Assembly (NCBI RefSeq): GCF_030247185.1
Contig: NC_080572.1
Location: forward strand, 171,312,975 to 171,376,974
Origin: Malaya genurostris
Taxonomy: Eukaryota; Arthropoda; Insecta; Diptera; Culicidae
Length of the DNA stretch: 64,000 bases
Reading direction: 5' to 3'
Shown here: positions 21,737 to 33,640 of the stretch, piece by piece
How the letters are laid out: the number at the start of each line of letters is the position of its first letter
Position numbering within the stretch: the first letter of the stretch is position 1
Program-made: the position numbers and the translations under genes
Notes under the pieces: model-generated
The model's input: only the letters and a program-made list of their open reading frames with translations
The model's database searches: none
What the model was told of the DNA's origin: nothing

Positions 21737-22873
21737 CAGTTCGCTTTCTCATCTCATCCTAGTCAGTCGATAAAACAAAACCGCTTACGTTCGGGACAGA
21801 AGAAACCAAGTACAGTATTGTGTAGTGAACAATAGAACGACCTCGAAATGAGTAAACAAACGAACAAAAGCTACCGCCGACACGGAAGAATACAATTGTT
21901 GTTGACTTCAGACAGTGCAAAATTCGACCTTCGATACGAGAACTTGAAGGTTTGCTTAAGGAGCAAATGCATCTTGACATTAAACGTGTGCATTTACTTC
22001 AATGCAATAAGACCAATAATGTTGTTTATATCTAGTTCTATAAAGAGTTGGATGCAATTCAATTCGCTAAAGACAATAATAATGTGCACTATGTGGAGCA
22101 TGAAAATATCAAGTACAACATTCCAGTATATATGGAAGATAGTGCTATAGAAGTGCGTGTACATGATCTTCCCTCAAGCGTCATCGATCCTTATTATTCG
22201 CAAAACTATGTCCCAATACGGAGAGATTCTCTCTATCGAAAAAGAAAAGTGGAAGAGTTTATTTCCCCAGTATTCTAAATGGCGTACGTTTGTTACTCAT
22301 GCGCTTGAGGAGGCCTATACCTTCTTATGTGACATTCGGTCAGGATACAAGAATCCCGTGCAAATCACTTGTTACCTATGACAATCAGATGGTCACATGT
22401 CAATATTGCCAAAAAGCTGTTCACTACGGTAAGCCATGTGATAAACTGGACAAGGAGACAACTACACCAAAGGACAACGGTGCTTCCTTCACACAAACCC
22501 CTAGCAACCCCAGTACACCTGTGACAGTCACCAACAATAGTGAACCCCTTCAACGAAACAATCCAACGTATCCCCTACACAAAGTACACCAGCTGCAGTT
22601 ACCAACTTACCATCCAACCAACCAGCAACTGCAAACAATGTACAACAAGAACGAAATCGACAACAATACCACCGATGCGGCAATGAATGACGAGACGATC
22701 CGCGAACAAACTGCCCCTCAATCCTCGCAGGAGGAAAATGGAAGCTCCTCTCCTCCTAGAAAAAGGGTGACAACGAGATCCAATACAAAAAAAATTATCT
22801 AAAAACTCAGCTAAATCGGCCACTGAAGCTTGTACGCAAATAGGCCTGAATAAAACATCTTTTAAATAAAAAA
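21737..22873 (+). mobile_element. ORF1-only poly(A) retroposon, copy 2
   Basis: 1137 bp flanked by a perfect 13-bp duplication AGCCTTAGCTACA (21724-21736 and 22874-22886). It begins CAGTTCGCTTT and ends with the family 3' UTR (CTTGTACGCAAATAGGCCTG, then AATAAAACATC and an A-rich tail). The content and ends equal those of copy 1 without the MITE. Confidence 0.88.
21849..22802 (+). pseudogene. ORF1 of copy 2, frameshifted
   Basis: Starts ATGAGTAAACAAACGAAC at 21849. Successive frames hold the ORF1 blocks DAIQFAKDNNNVHYVEHEN (about 22050), VRVHDLPSSV, MSQYGEILSIEKEK (22205) and the zinc knuckle CQYCQKAVHYGKPC (about 22400-22440), then SSPPRKRVTTRSNTKK. At least three frame changes and an in-frame TAG near 22034 make it non-functional. 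It shows the unbroken junction STPVT/VTNNSE where copy 1 carries the MITE. Confidence 0.8.
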
Positions 22874-22886
22874 AGCCTTAGCTACA

Positions 22887-24758
22887 AATGGCGATGTTAA
22901 ATAATCGTTTAAACTGTTCTAATATATCAAATTGGACAAGAGTAGTCAAAAAATTTGAATAGTTTTGCATCAATTTCTCACGAAAGAGATCATCACACAA
23001 CAATGTTGAATAAAACATATTTTTGTATAGTTAACGAATTCAATCTTATTTAAGTTCAACTATTTGCAAGTCAGATTAATCAATTTTTGTGTTCCAGTAA
23101 TATTTTAAATATGTTCAAAAATGATACCTTTTCTTTGTAATGAAAACTTTTCCCATGATTAAAATGATAAGATATCTCTTAGATCAATATTCAAACATCT
23201 TGAAATCAATTTTCAAATTGCTCTGCCACAGAAAGAGAAGAATCTGAACAGTGTGGACAACCACACATTCTACGTATGCTTTTCTACTGCTGGTACTGAG
23301 ACAGAATAGAAAGTTTATTCACACCCGTCCAGTATTTGAGGTGAAGGTCGAACACCAGGAACATTCTTTTTAAGAAATTTCTCTTCTGAACCGGTTTAGA
23401 TGATGATCCCATCTCGTCGTAGCTGTGAATACTGCCTATGATAATTGGCTGGACGTTTCGAGAGCTTATCGTATCGTTCTCATTTTATAGCGCTTTCTAT
23501 ACGAAAGATACTGTTTCATCGCGTACTGAGCCCGTTTCATTTCAATTTGAAGAATACTTGCACGAGAAGCAGCTTGATGAGCAAATTGCTCTCAACAGAT
23601 GTTATACGTTAGTCATTATCGGCGTGCGGTTTCGTTGGGCCACTGCTCGGTACGCACACAATGGGATTATGAACGAAAAAGATCATTTTATCCGGCTACC
23701 TGGCCGACAAGTGCGGACTCTATCGTCGCGTTATAGGGTTGATCAGCTTGCTTTTTTAAATGTAACCACTTACGATGATCCAAAAATGGCTGTTGTTGGA
23801 GAAGTTTGGATATGAACAAAACAACTGTACAACTCTGTTTTCGTTTAGGAACATTGTAGAGTACAATCGCACGAAATTGCCTTCTCATTACAAAAAAGTT
23901 TAGTTAAAAAAAAGTAGCGGTGCGGTAAATCGCTTTTCTTTTGGTTTGAACATCGATGCTTAAAACTATTCAAAAATATCTGTGCATATTTCAATTTCGT
24001 GTTTTGAGCACAACCCGTTTTTAGCTTCACTTTGCCGCGTTGATAGATTCTCTAGCGAAGAATAATATGAGTACAGGAGTTGCGGAAAACACTAAATTAC
24101 TCGTTGTTCTTTCTTGTTGAACATGGGATAAATTGTTACAACAGAGTTCAGTTATCTGATCATTAATCATTTCCATTTTTCGGTGAGATTTGGATTCATT
24201 AAAACATGCATTAACGAACGCATTTATAGGTGATTATGGCTTGACTATAGGAATCCCGTTGATGGTATCACAGTTAAGAATAAGTTTTTTGATTTTGTTT
24301 AGTGACCTTTCTTATCTTTTCTTTGTTCTAGTACAGAACAAATGATATCTTTAAAAGTTTTACATGACTGTTGAAGAATAATTGATTGTATGGTAGATTA
24401 AATACCGATTGCAATAGAATTGTCAAGAGTTCGATTATATGCATAAGATAAATACTAATATCGCCAAATATATACAAATATATAATATTTGTGACGAAAG
24501 AAATGTCTCAGGAAAAAATATTTGTTTCGTCCAAAACCATGATATACAACCGGAATTCGCTAGTTGGAGTATGACTGCACTCCATTTAGAAAATCGTGTT
24601 CACAGCTGGTTGTCTTTTTCGAAGGGAGCGTTAATCACAATTATTATTCCAAATCAGATTTGTGGAGAATATTTTGATGACGTTATAGTTGAGTACTATT
24701 TTATGATCTTTCAAAAAAAAAAAATGGTTCATAGGGTCAATAAGGTTGGTATGCTTTT
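22887..24758. other. Non-coding, no recognised gene
   Basis: A 125-codon + frame at 23438-23815 shows no familiar motif and no splice or promoter support. The rest is AT-rich. I see no repeat boundaries. Confidence 0.45.
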
Positions 24759-25379
24759 CTATTGAAACAAGTATCTACGATCTACTGAAACAAGCATCGA
24801 TTTTTTTCGGAATTTGCTTATAATATTATGTGACACTACATCTAATGGTTCTATAATTGTGAGTCTATGTAACTCATTTGTACTAAACCAGGGAGGACGC
24901 TTCAAAATCATTTTCAGAATTTTATTCTGAATCCTTTGAAGTGTTTGCTTCCTGGTGGAACAACAACTTGACCAAATTGGTACTGCATAAAGCATGGCTG
25001 GTCTGAAAATTTGTTAATAAATAACCAATTTGTTTTTTAGACAGAGTTTAGAATTTCTGTTTATAAGAGGATATAAACATTTAATATATTTATTACATTT
25101 TGCCAAGATTCCTTCAATGTGATCCTTGAAAGTGAGTTTTTTGTCATACGTTAAACCTAAGTATTTTGCTTGATCAGACCATGTCAATTCCAAGGGCAAA
25201 GGTTTGTTGTTTTCATCTAACGTTCGATTATTTTGGAAAAGTATTCTCGCTTCAAGCATATGTTTTACCACATACACCTTACCCCAGAACAACAGTATTT
25301 CGCCGAAGAAATCCATTTTGATAAGATTTATTACAACAGTTCGTCTATAATTTGCTCGGAGACTTTGTCCATCAGGCAT
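24759..25379 (-). pseudogene. Jockey-like non-LTR RT, C-terminal fragment
   Basis: Two minus-strand frames give successive parts of a Jockey-clade RT thumb region: TWSDQAKYLGLTYDKKLTFKD then CNKYIKCLYPLINR, followed by AMLYAVPIWSSCC, then LQRIQNKILKMILKRPPWF and LHRLTIIEPL. A one-base break near 25010 separates them. The palm motifs (FADD) are absent, so it is a 5'-truncated and frameshifted remnant. Upstream coding sequence fades out by about 25280. Confidence 0.75.
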
Positions 25380-25439
25380 AAAACCTCCTCATCTTTCATA
25401 TCAACAGATTCATATGAGTGGTTTTCATATACCTAATAC

Positions 25440-25710
25440 CACATAGAACAGACATCCAAGTAGAGATTTCAATGTGTGTAAGAAAATTAACGGTTGTTTT
25501 AAAAAGCAATCACCAAGTAGCAATTCTCCTGTAGAGGCGCTTCGAGTAGCTCAGTAATCCCTTATTGGCCGTTGCGTTCAAGCTTTCATACAATGGTAAT
25601 TCATGCGTGCACAGTCGTGCGCAACGGTGATTTATAACGGATTTTTACTTGTATGCTTTACACAGCTATTTTGAAAAAGTTTGTACTAGTTTGGATATCT
25701 GTTCTCTGTG
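25440..25710 (+). mobile_element. 271-bp MITE, CACATAGAACAGA ends
   Basis: The inverted ends CACA(T/G)AGAACAGA(C/T)ATCC are flanked by a perfect 7-bp repeat CTAATAC (25433-25439 and 25711-25717). A second, reversed copy at about 36790-37022 shares CAGACATCCAAGTA, TTAACGGTTGTTT, CACCAAGTA and CAATGGTAATTCATGCGTG. No coding capacity. Confidence 0.75.
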
Positions 25711-25874
25711 CTAATACTACCAAATGAAACTAACCTTATAAATAAGCCAAGCGCTTAAGAGCTAAAACCTTTTTTAATTCACCCATTGGTGTAGTGATGC
25801 CTTTCTCATATTACTTATACTTTCAAAAAACATCACTAGAAATTCTGTCAAGTTTCTTTTTTTGAAACTTGAAT
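25711..25874 (-). repeat. Short dispersed repeat end (reverse copy)
   Basis: Holds CCATTGGTGTAGTGATGCC, then TTTCTCATATTACTTATA and ACATCACTAGAAATTCTG, the inverse of 10055-10090. It directly adjoins the 5'-truncated RTE-like LINE. Confidence 0.5.
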
Positions 25875-27341
25875 AAAATCAAAAACGGCGAAGCACAAGA
25901 TACAGAGAACGGTACAGGAATCAATCTGGGTGCACGCTCAGCCGACGACAGATTCCCAGCCCCTGATCTGTCGGAGGTAAGTGAGGAGATCGGCAAGCTG
26001 AGGAACAACAAAACCGCGGGTAATGACCAGTTGCCAGGCGAGCTGCTCAAACATGGAGGAGATGCACTGGCTAGAGCGCTGCACTGGATGATTTCTAGGA
26101 TTTGGGAGGAGGAGATTCTACCGCAGGAATGAATGGATTGAGTTGTATGTCCCGTCTACAAAAAGGCCGATAAGCTAGACTGTTGCATTTACCGCGCAAT
26201 CACATTGCTGAACGCCGTCTACAAGGTACTCTCCCAAATCCTTTGCCGTCGTCTATCACCAATAGCTAAGGAATTCGTAGGGCCGTACCAAGCGGAATTT
26301 ACTGGAGCCCGCTCCACTACGGATCACATATTCGCGATAAGACAAGTACTCCAGAAGTGTCGTGAATAAAACGTATCCACGCATCACCTATTCATTGACT
26401 TCAAAGCGGCATATGACACTATCGATCGAAAACAGCTATGGCAGATAATGCACGAATACGGTTTTCCGGATAAACTGACCGGCTGTTCAAAGCAACGATG
26501 GATAGAGTGATGTGCTACGTCCGAGTATCTGGGACGCTCTCGAGTCCCTTCGAATCTCGGAGAGGGCTACGTCAAGGTGATGGACTTTCTTGTATTTTGT
26601 TCAATATTGCCCTGGACGGAAACCTACATCGAACTGAAAGCTGAAGCTAGGCGTATCGGACTGGCCACAAATGCGTCGAAAACCAAATACATGAAAGGAA
26701 GAGGCTCTAGAGAAGAAACACTACGCCTCCCACCACGAATATTGATAGACGGTGACGATATCGAGGTGGTTGACGATTTCGTGTATTTGAGCTCACTGGT
26801 GACCGCCAATAATGACACCAACAGAGAAATTCAGAGACGTATTTTTGCAGGGAATCGTGCGTACTTTGGACTCAGAAAAATTCTCCGATCGAGAAAAGTA
26901 CGCCACCGCACGAAATTGACCATCTACAAAACGCTCATTAGACCGATTGTTCTCTATGGTCACGAGACCTGGACTATGTTGGCAGAGGACCAACGCGCCC
27001 TCAGTGTTTTCGAAAGAAAGGTACTGATGACCATCTATGGCGGAGTGCAGATGGAAGACGGAACGTGGAGACGGCGTATGAATCACGAATTACAACAGCT
27101 GCTAGGAGAACCACCTATCGTACGGACAGCTAAAATCGGACGTCTACGATGGGCTGGGCATGTCATAAGGATGTCGGACGACAGCCCAGTGAAAATGGTT
27201 CTTGAATCTAATCCGACTGGTACAAGAAGAAGAGGAGCGCAGCGAGCAAGGTGGATCGATCAAGTGGAGGGTGATCTCAGAAGCATCCGTGCCTTGAGTG
27301 GCTGGCGACGAGCAGCCATGGACCGAGTTTTGTATGCTTGA
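25875..27341 (+). pseudogene. RTE-like non-LTR retrotransposon RT, catalytic box deleted
   Basis: Reads through several breaks: EVSEEIGKLRNNKTAGNDQ, then YQAEFTGARSTTDHIFAIR, then HHLFIDFKAAYDTIDR, then FNIALDG. It continues in one 254-residue frame with ELKAEARRIGLATNASKTKY, YKTLIRPIVLYGHETWTM, RRRMNHELQQL and RLRWAGHVIRM. These are RTE/BovB-like RT and thumb motifs. TGA/TAA stops occur near 26130 and 26366. Sequence that should carry the (F/Y)ADD motif between ALDG and ELKAEARR is missing, so catalysis is lost. The 5' end is truncated. The clade call is from memory of mosquito RTE elements. Confidence 0.75.
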
Positions 27342-27600
27342 TACAGCAAAGGACACCATAAGGCCTATAGCTGTTAGGTAAGGTAGGTATAAAACCAAAA
27401 AGTTTCTTCGGTATAAACTACCGTCACCTTTTCAATTTGTAAACAGTTATGTCAAGTTAAAAAGACTTAAATGTGGCAACCCTGCACGCTATACAAAATT
27501 GAACAAAGCACGTTATGTGCTAGGCGGGTGCGTTTTCTTCTTCTTCCGTGCCAGCACGTACCGATGCGTACCGATTTAGCATCATTTTGTAGGACAGTTT
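27342..27600. other. LINE 3' flank, nothing else seen
   Basis: Likely the short 3' UTR of the RTE-like element (TAAGGTAGGTATAAA near 27377), then unassigned sequence. Confidence 0.4.
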
Positions 27601-28330
27601 GAAAGTTTTGATACTTATTGCCCTATAATTTTAGAACCGGGAGTCGGATCTGGATGAAATTGCAGTATCTTTTAAGACAATGAGAGCTTTAATTTGAATC
27701 ATGATTTGTAAAAATCGGTTTTACCATTGCTGGAAAATCGAAGTGAGTTTCGTTTTTGGAGCTATTCTTCACTATTGCCGGGCACTAATAGTCCCAAAGT
27801 AGTTTTATATTGCCACCAACTAACAAGGTCTGTCAACTAGATGAATTTACCAGTGAATTTTATAAAAATGTGCACCTTGTATCGCCATCACTTGTGAAAA
27901 ATGCTCATGAAATTGAATTTTTTTACTAATCTCACTGTGATACCAGAACCGGAAGTCGGATCTGGATCAACTTTTTGAGGACTCTTTGAAAAATCTCAAG
28001 ACCTTTCATTTACATCTTAGTTTGTTATAATCGGTTGAGAAATTTCCGAGAAAATTGAATACGCATTTTCTCATAAATTTGCACATATTGCCTTGTAATT
28101 CCGGAACCGGAAGCCGGATAAAGATAGAATTTAATAGCGTTCTGTAGGACTATAAGACCTTTCGTTTGAATCTGGATACAGAATGCAAAATTCTGTATCT
28201 CGATTCGCATTTGATCGGAACACTCCGATTCGAACGAAATTCAGAATCGTGGTGATTGCTTCATCATGAAGTGACTAGTTTGATCAAAATTAGCCGTTCG
28301 TTGAGATCTACGCCTTTTTATTCTGTACAC
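27601..28330 (+). repeat. Tandem-like array of ACCGGAAGTCGGATC units
   Basis: The phrase AGAACCGG(G/A)AGTCGGATCTG occurs at about 27632 and 27945 and GAACCGGAAGCCGGATAAAG at 28100, each followed by GA(C/G).CTTT.ATTTGAAT and a TCGGTTGA/TCGGTTTT block. Spacing is roughly 150-330 bp. This is a degenerate repeat, also at 43080-43200, 44460-44560, 53580-53960, 55670-55760 and 58200-58270. Confidence 0.6.
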
Positions 28331-30649
28331 ACACATACACTTTCTCAGTTTGCAAAGCTGAATCGATTGGTATATGATTCTCGGACCGGACCGGTTGAGA
28401 ATTTTTTTCCAAAGTTATTGAAATTTAATACCTACATTAAAGCCAATCTTTGGATATTATTCAACTATAGATAATTCCGTTCCAATAAATCGCTCAACGC
28501 TGGATTGGCTCTGATTCAAATTTTGTCCAACAACTTACAGTTTTGTGATACTAATCTAATTATTAATTTTCTATTACCGAACCTAATAAAGCGTTTGTCC
28601 CGATCTTTTAGAACTAAATTATATTGTATAACTCGCTGGCAGTACATCCAGAACTCCATCTGGCCAGGTGGCAACATTCAGTAGCATGAGCTGTTGAAGT
28701 TTTTCAGGAGTGCGAGTGAAAGAGAGCTCGAAGAAAGGTGAACAGCCTACAAGAAATTTCTTCTTTTGCCATCTGCTTGTGGAGCCCGTCGTGCGCTAGA
28801 AAAACAGTGCTCTTTCAGATTTCGAGCCGAACGCAACTCGCTGCGCGTTGATCGTGCGTTGTTTCGCGGGAAAATCCTTTTCCTAAAAGTGTAATCAAGT
28901 CTCCCCAACAGCTAACTAGCACTCCTAAGGATTAAATGGCTAAAATGAATTGCATAGTATTTCTGGTAAGCACAGTAACCTAAAAAATGTTGTGTTGCAT
29001 ATTTGACAGTCGTTACTATTTATTCAACGGTATTCCGCATGCAACGGTTATTTGGAACCCCGGAACATTTTTTTTTCAAATACGTATGCAAATCGCGTTC
29101 CACTTTCATTAGACATTCCAGTGAAACCTATTTTACTGTGCTTCCTCTAGACTTGTTCTGCGAAATAAGTCAATGTATACGTCAAGAGTGAGAGAAATAG
29201 TGAAATAGACTACATGGCACATACGATGTATGACAATCTTGTCTGTAGTGAAATGTGTTTCTGGGTCATGCCAAGTGAGAAACTGTTATTTTGAATTGAT
29301 TCGATTTTGCTGCATCAAACGAGACGAAAAATAAAACTGATTCGTCGATCAACCAATAACGTTGGTAACCTGTATCTAAATTAATCGCATTGGAGAACGT
29401 CATATAAAAGGAATGCTGAAAAAAAAATTCGGAAAAGTGAAATTTAATTCATTCCTATCGGACTTTTAACCGCAATAAAACCAGTTTGCAAGGGTTCGTC
29501 ACTTGCCGATTGAGATCTTTCGTTGCAAATTGCGGGATAAGTACTGAGACGGCTGTTGAAAGTGGTTTGTAGTGGCTTGTTTAGTTGTCCGTTGTCGGTC
29601 AACATAATGATCACTAGGACTTCTGACAGGTTATCGGCGGCCAACGAGGAGTGCTTTTGGAATGTGCACTTTCTCGAATCCTTATCAAGGCCTAAACTAG
29701 TTGATAGATGTTCATGGAACAGAAGTACTGTTGCTATTGATTGTTTTGAGCTGTTCCAAATTGTATCATGTGAATCGAGTAAGCATAGCTAATATGTTAC
29801 GCTGATCATTTTTACAGAACAAACACTGCTGTTGGTTGATTAATTTTTATCGCTTAAAATATCAAACATTTCGATTTCATAGTTGGGCGTATCTTCTCTT
29901 TGGTTTAGATCAATTCATTATGTGCATATTGACAATCGTGACTATATCTTAAGAGTAAAACCGTTAAAATGAATTAAAAAACTAGATTATCTCTCACTTT
30001 GAGGTTTTTGATTGTGAGTTAATGTTGTGAGTTAATGTTGATAATATATATCATCCTTTTCATATTCCAAAACCACTTTGTGTTGGTTCAAAAGGTAAGA
30101 TGAAAATTAGTACATTCATTCCGAATTTTCGCTTCGCTAAAATATTAAATTTGCCGAACAAATTTTTTCATCACATTGCTTCTTAGAGCCGAAGCGAAGA
30201 TATTGAATTCGATTTAATCGCAAATTGAAAGTCAACTAAACCGCATAATAAAATGGTGACTCTACTAAGAGAAGACTATTGGTACAGTAACCTTATTTAA
30301 AAAGATTTTCTCTGCAACAAAACACGATGCACAAACGTAAAAGTCAACTTTCATATTATCATATTATCTACTCTTGATATGTTGTCGGAGAATTGAAACT
30401 GAAACGAACATAGGGACGAACGTTCATGAACCACGTAGACCAAAATCTGGTACTGTTTAACACCCTCATCCCTTCTCATTAACTTTCGAAGACTTTGAAA
30501 TAGTGGGGCTGCGTGCAGTAGCTTAATATTTAGTTTCTGTGCATAATGATCCATCGTTGCACCATGATCGATAGAAAATTGTTCAATGTGTCCAAGCTAA
30601 GAAAAATAACAAACAAGCTAACTATGCTTCGTCCGCAGCGCCATTCGAA
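28331..30649. other. Non-coding, nothing recognised
   Basis: About 2.3 kb of AT-rich sequence. Frames at 28256-28474, 29444-29792 and 30351-30554 are short, lack motifs and overlap on both strands. No gene is supported. Confidence 0.5.
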
Positions 30650-30990
30650 AAAAAAACATGTGTTATAGCAGAACCGGATAAAAATTTGATCAGTATCAAA
30701 CGTGGAAAAAACAGATTGAAAAAATGAAATGCAAATGCAACTATGCGATGAAAACCGCAAAAATGTTTCCACAGAGACGAGACTCGAACCCGTAGTTAAC
30801 TTCTAGTTTTTGTATGGTATCCGATTTTTGCATTTAAAGGTTTTTTGTTCTGTTCTTGCAAAAAAGATGCCTTTCATGAAGCCTATCTTGGGTAGATTCC
30901 CAGCTCCGAGCATAGGATCAGACTGTTTTTCTGTCCCGAAGAGGTGAATGACCTTAAGGTTAAAACCTCAATAATCGAAATAAAAAAACT
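30650..30990. repeat. SINE-like fragment with Pol III B box, plus LINE-type tail
   Basis: Matches 59100-59210 by eye: ACAGATTGAAAAAATGA, then GCAAATGCAA, then CCGC.AAAATGTT, then CAGAGACG..ACTCGAACCCG, then TAGTTAACT. Read in reverse, GGGTTCGAGTCTC is a B-box-like tRNA promoter. After 30890 the + strand carries TTCCCAGCTCCGAGCATAGG, GAATGACCTTAAGGTTAAAA and an A-rich end, a LINE-type 3' tail. Confidence 0.45.
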
Positions 30991-31089
30991 ATTTTGTTAT
31001 TATTCACCATCCAAAGAAATGTTTTTTAGACAATCTTTTAGTAATATTTATGAAAACATGAGTTGTATGACTCTTATGATTTCCTTCAG

Positions 31090-32175
31090 CTTCGCCGGAC
31101 TACGTTCAGGGGGTGCTAGTGCTCCTCTCGTAGGCATCACCCCATCACCACCATCCTGTAGGCATCACCCCATGGGTTGCAGTTGGCATACTGACACAGG
31201 TTATCAAAGCAGGCTTTTTTGCATGCGCGTATAGCCTTGTTCAGAGCAAGCTTGGCCGCTTTGAACGCTTCGTTTCGTACTGCTCTTGTATCCGATGATC
31301 TAGCTCTTTGCATACTTCTCCTGGCCCTTAAGCAGGTCGCTCGAAGGTCTGCAATTTGCTCGTTCCACCAGTAGACCGGTCGTCTGTTGTTCCACGGTCG
31401 TGCCTTCCTTGGCATTGTCGCGTCGCACGCCCGTGTCAGGACGGCTACCAACTCTTCTCCATCTAGGTTCGCTGTGTGGTTCTCCAGTGCGAGAGCTGCA
31501 TTAGACGTTACAAGGTCGAAGTTGGCAACCTTCTACGCTCGGGTTCCGGAGGCATTTCCCCTACTGCTGTACCTCGCTAGGCTACATATCGTGTAGCGTA
31601 TGGCTAGGTGGTCGCTATGGGTATAGCCATCTTCCACTCTCCAGTTTAAGTCTCCGGCCAGGCCGGGACTGCAGAAAGTCACGTCGATAAACGACTCAAC
31701 TCCGTTCCGCTGGAAGGTACTTTTGGCACCGTCGTTCCTTAGTACCACATCTAGCTTGGCGAGGGCCTCTAGCAGCGTGTGCCCTCTCTGGTTAGTGTGG
31801 CGGCTACTTCACGCCGTTGTCCATGTGTTGAAATCTCCTGCTATCACGACTGGTTTTTTACCCAACAGGTCTACGGTCAGCCTGTCGACCAGTTGGGTGA
31901 ACTGATCTATTGGCCACCGCGGTGGGGCGTAGCAGCTGCAATAGTTTACGCCATTTGTCTTCGTAACGGTTACTCCCTCGGCTTGCGTTGTCACCACTTC
32001 CTGAATTGGATAATGACCTGTGGTGCAGATGGCCGCTGACCCGGATCTCTCCGCAACCCAGTTCCCATTGTCGACGGAGATGCGATAGGGGTCCGAGAGG
32101 ATTACGACGTCTGTGCTCCATTCTACAACCGACTGATGCAGAAATTGCTGCGCAGCTGCACAGTGGTTGAGGTTT
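31090..32175 (-). pseudogene. R1-like ORF2, endonuclease domain only
   Basis: Begins near 32175 with VAQLNLNHCAAAQQFL, the usual start of R1-type APE endonucleases, and continues with SDPYRISVDNGNW, YCSCYAPPRWPIDQF, VVIAGDFNTW, SFIDVTFCSPGL and YTHSDHLAIRY. These are the APE catalytic and structural motifs (N, E/Y, GDFN, SDH). The linker region with RPWNNRRPVYWWNEQIADL follows. Several frame changes occur (near 31810 and 31530). The frame ends by 31137 before any RT motif. The endonuclease would nick target DNA for priming. Confidence 0.8.
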
Positions 32176-32188
32176 AGCTGCGCTACGT

Positions 32189-33491
32189 TCAGGCTATCTT
32201 ATTACCTCCGCCGAAGGGGCAGAGGGGGCCGCCCATGACGTGATTTTGAGCCTTCTTCTTGCCCGCGTAGATCACACATCGTGGTGTTTTGTTGCAAGTA
32301 AACGCCTTGTGGCCTTCGCCACCGCAACGCTTACATAGGTTGCTCTGGTGTGGGCCTTTGTAGTCCCAGGACTTGTGGCCAGGTTCGAAACACCTGAAGC
32401 ACATATCCACCACCGGCGGCTGGTATGCAGTCACTGGGCAAACCGACCAACCAACTTTTAGTTTACTCACTTTTAGGACCTTGTTAGCATCCATGACTGA
32501 TAGTTTGAACGTGGCTATCTGAGTGCCTTGGGGTCCTTTTCTCATGCGGATGGATTCCGGTGGGACGTCCACCCATCCTTGCTCCTTATTGGCCGTAGTA
32601 AGCTGTTCGGCGCTCGCGATCTCATCCAGCCGTTTACACTGAAGTGTCACCTCGTTTTGCAAGGCTCTAACTTCGACTTCGTCGCCTAGAACTTGCTGGG
32701 CTAGTGCCCCGAGTTCTGGTCAGACCGATTGTGCTCCTTTTTTTAGCACTAGCTGTATCTCGCCAGCTCTAGTACGTCTAATAGAGCGAACCTCCGTTCC
32801 AAGGTCGGCAAGCCATGCCTCGCTCCGCATTGCATTGAGGACGTCGGTGTATTTCTCCTTGTTTGTTTTGACTGTCCCTAGCCCTTCTCTCGCGTTCTAT
32901 GGAGACTTTCTTCTTTTTCCTCCTGGTAACCTTGAGCCAGGGCCGCTCCATGTCTGGTCGGTCCTTGTCAGGATTCTCCTTATCCTGTCGATCCTTCTCA
33001 CCAGGCGCGTGTTCGGTGTCTTTACTCGGGTTCGGGGACCGAGTAACCCGTTTGGGATTGAGACCTCTGTCGCAATCCTTCTCCCTGCCGTCAGTGACCA
33101 GTCCCTTACGCCTTTTGGTCGCGCTTTTGTGACCTGGTGAGTCCCTGGCCCGTTTCCTACGCACTTCGTTCCTCTCCATTGTTAGGCGGAGTGCGTAGTC
33201 GATCGTCGCCTGACTCGGGCTACTCTGGAATGAGAAGGGCTCCGTTTGGGAGCACTTATCCGTCCTTTCGCCTCCCTTCGTTCGGGCTATTAGAGCCTCC
33301 TGATCCCTCTTGGCCACATTTACGGCTTGCTCTACGACCGCCGTCATACTCGATAGAGCTTCAACAGACCCAGACTCCAGGGTCTTTGGTTGGTCCACTG
33401 ATTCGACGAGCGCATTGCTGTCGCTTGTTTCATCGGCTACCACTGTTCCTTCCTCCTTCGCACCCGGTTTAACGGGTGGAGATCTCATCAA
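32189..33491 (-). pseudogene. R1-like ORF1 (gag with CCHC knuckles)
   Basis: The N-terminal frame (33491-32778) is charged and rich in K/R/D/E (KRVTRSPNPSKD, WLKVTRRKKKKVSIERERR). After a frame break and stop between 32778 and 32662, the C-terminal frame carries CFRCFEPGHKSWDYKGPH, CKRCGGEGHKAFTC and a third CxxC...HxxGGPxC block (VMGGPLCPFGGGNK). This triple-knuckle layout is typical of R1-clade ORF1. In one knuckle C is replaced (SWDYKG where SWNC is usual), another sign of decay. The protein would bind element RNA. Confidence 0.8.
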
Positions 33492-33640
33492 ACCATTTTC
33501 GCAAAGGGGTTTACCTCCTCTCCTACCTTGTTTGTGTTTTGTTTAGTCAATTCCATTTTTGATCCCACGAGTAGAGCGTTTATTCAGTACCCTCTTGCCC
33601 GGATTCCCCCGACCGAGCAGGATTAGACTCTAGTCATTTC

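Larger units (their letters stand above)
31085..33640 (-). mobile_element. R1-like non-LTR retrotransposon, lacking RT
   Basis: Minus-strand element with a gag-like ORF1 containing three CCHC knuckles and an ORF2 that starts with an APE-type endonuclease but stops before any RT. Its base composition (GC-rich) differs sharply from the AT-rich flanks. Near the 3' break GTAGGCATCACCCCAT is repeated at 31130 and 31159. R1-clade elements normally sit in 28S rDNA; no rDNA is visible here, so this is a non-rDNA relative or an ectopic fragment. Confidence 0.8.

Noticed and set aside
23438..23815. 125-codon + frame as a gene
   Set aside because: No recognisable domain, no convincing splice or promoter context, and similar lengths occur by chance in this much sequence.
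32835..33546. Several + strand frames of about 80-110 codons
   Set aside because: They are antisense to the GC-rich R1-like ORF1; the minus strand carries the family motifs.
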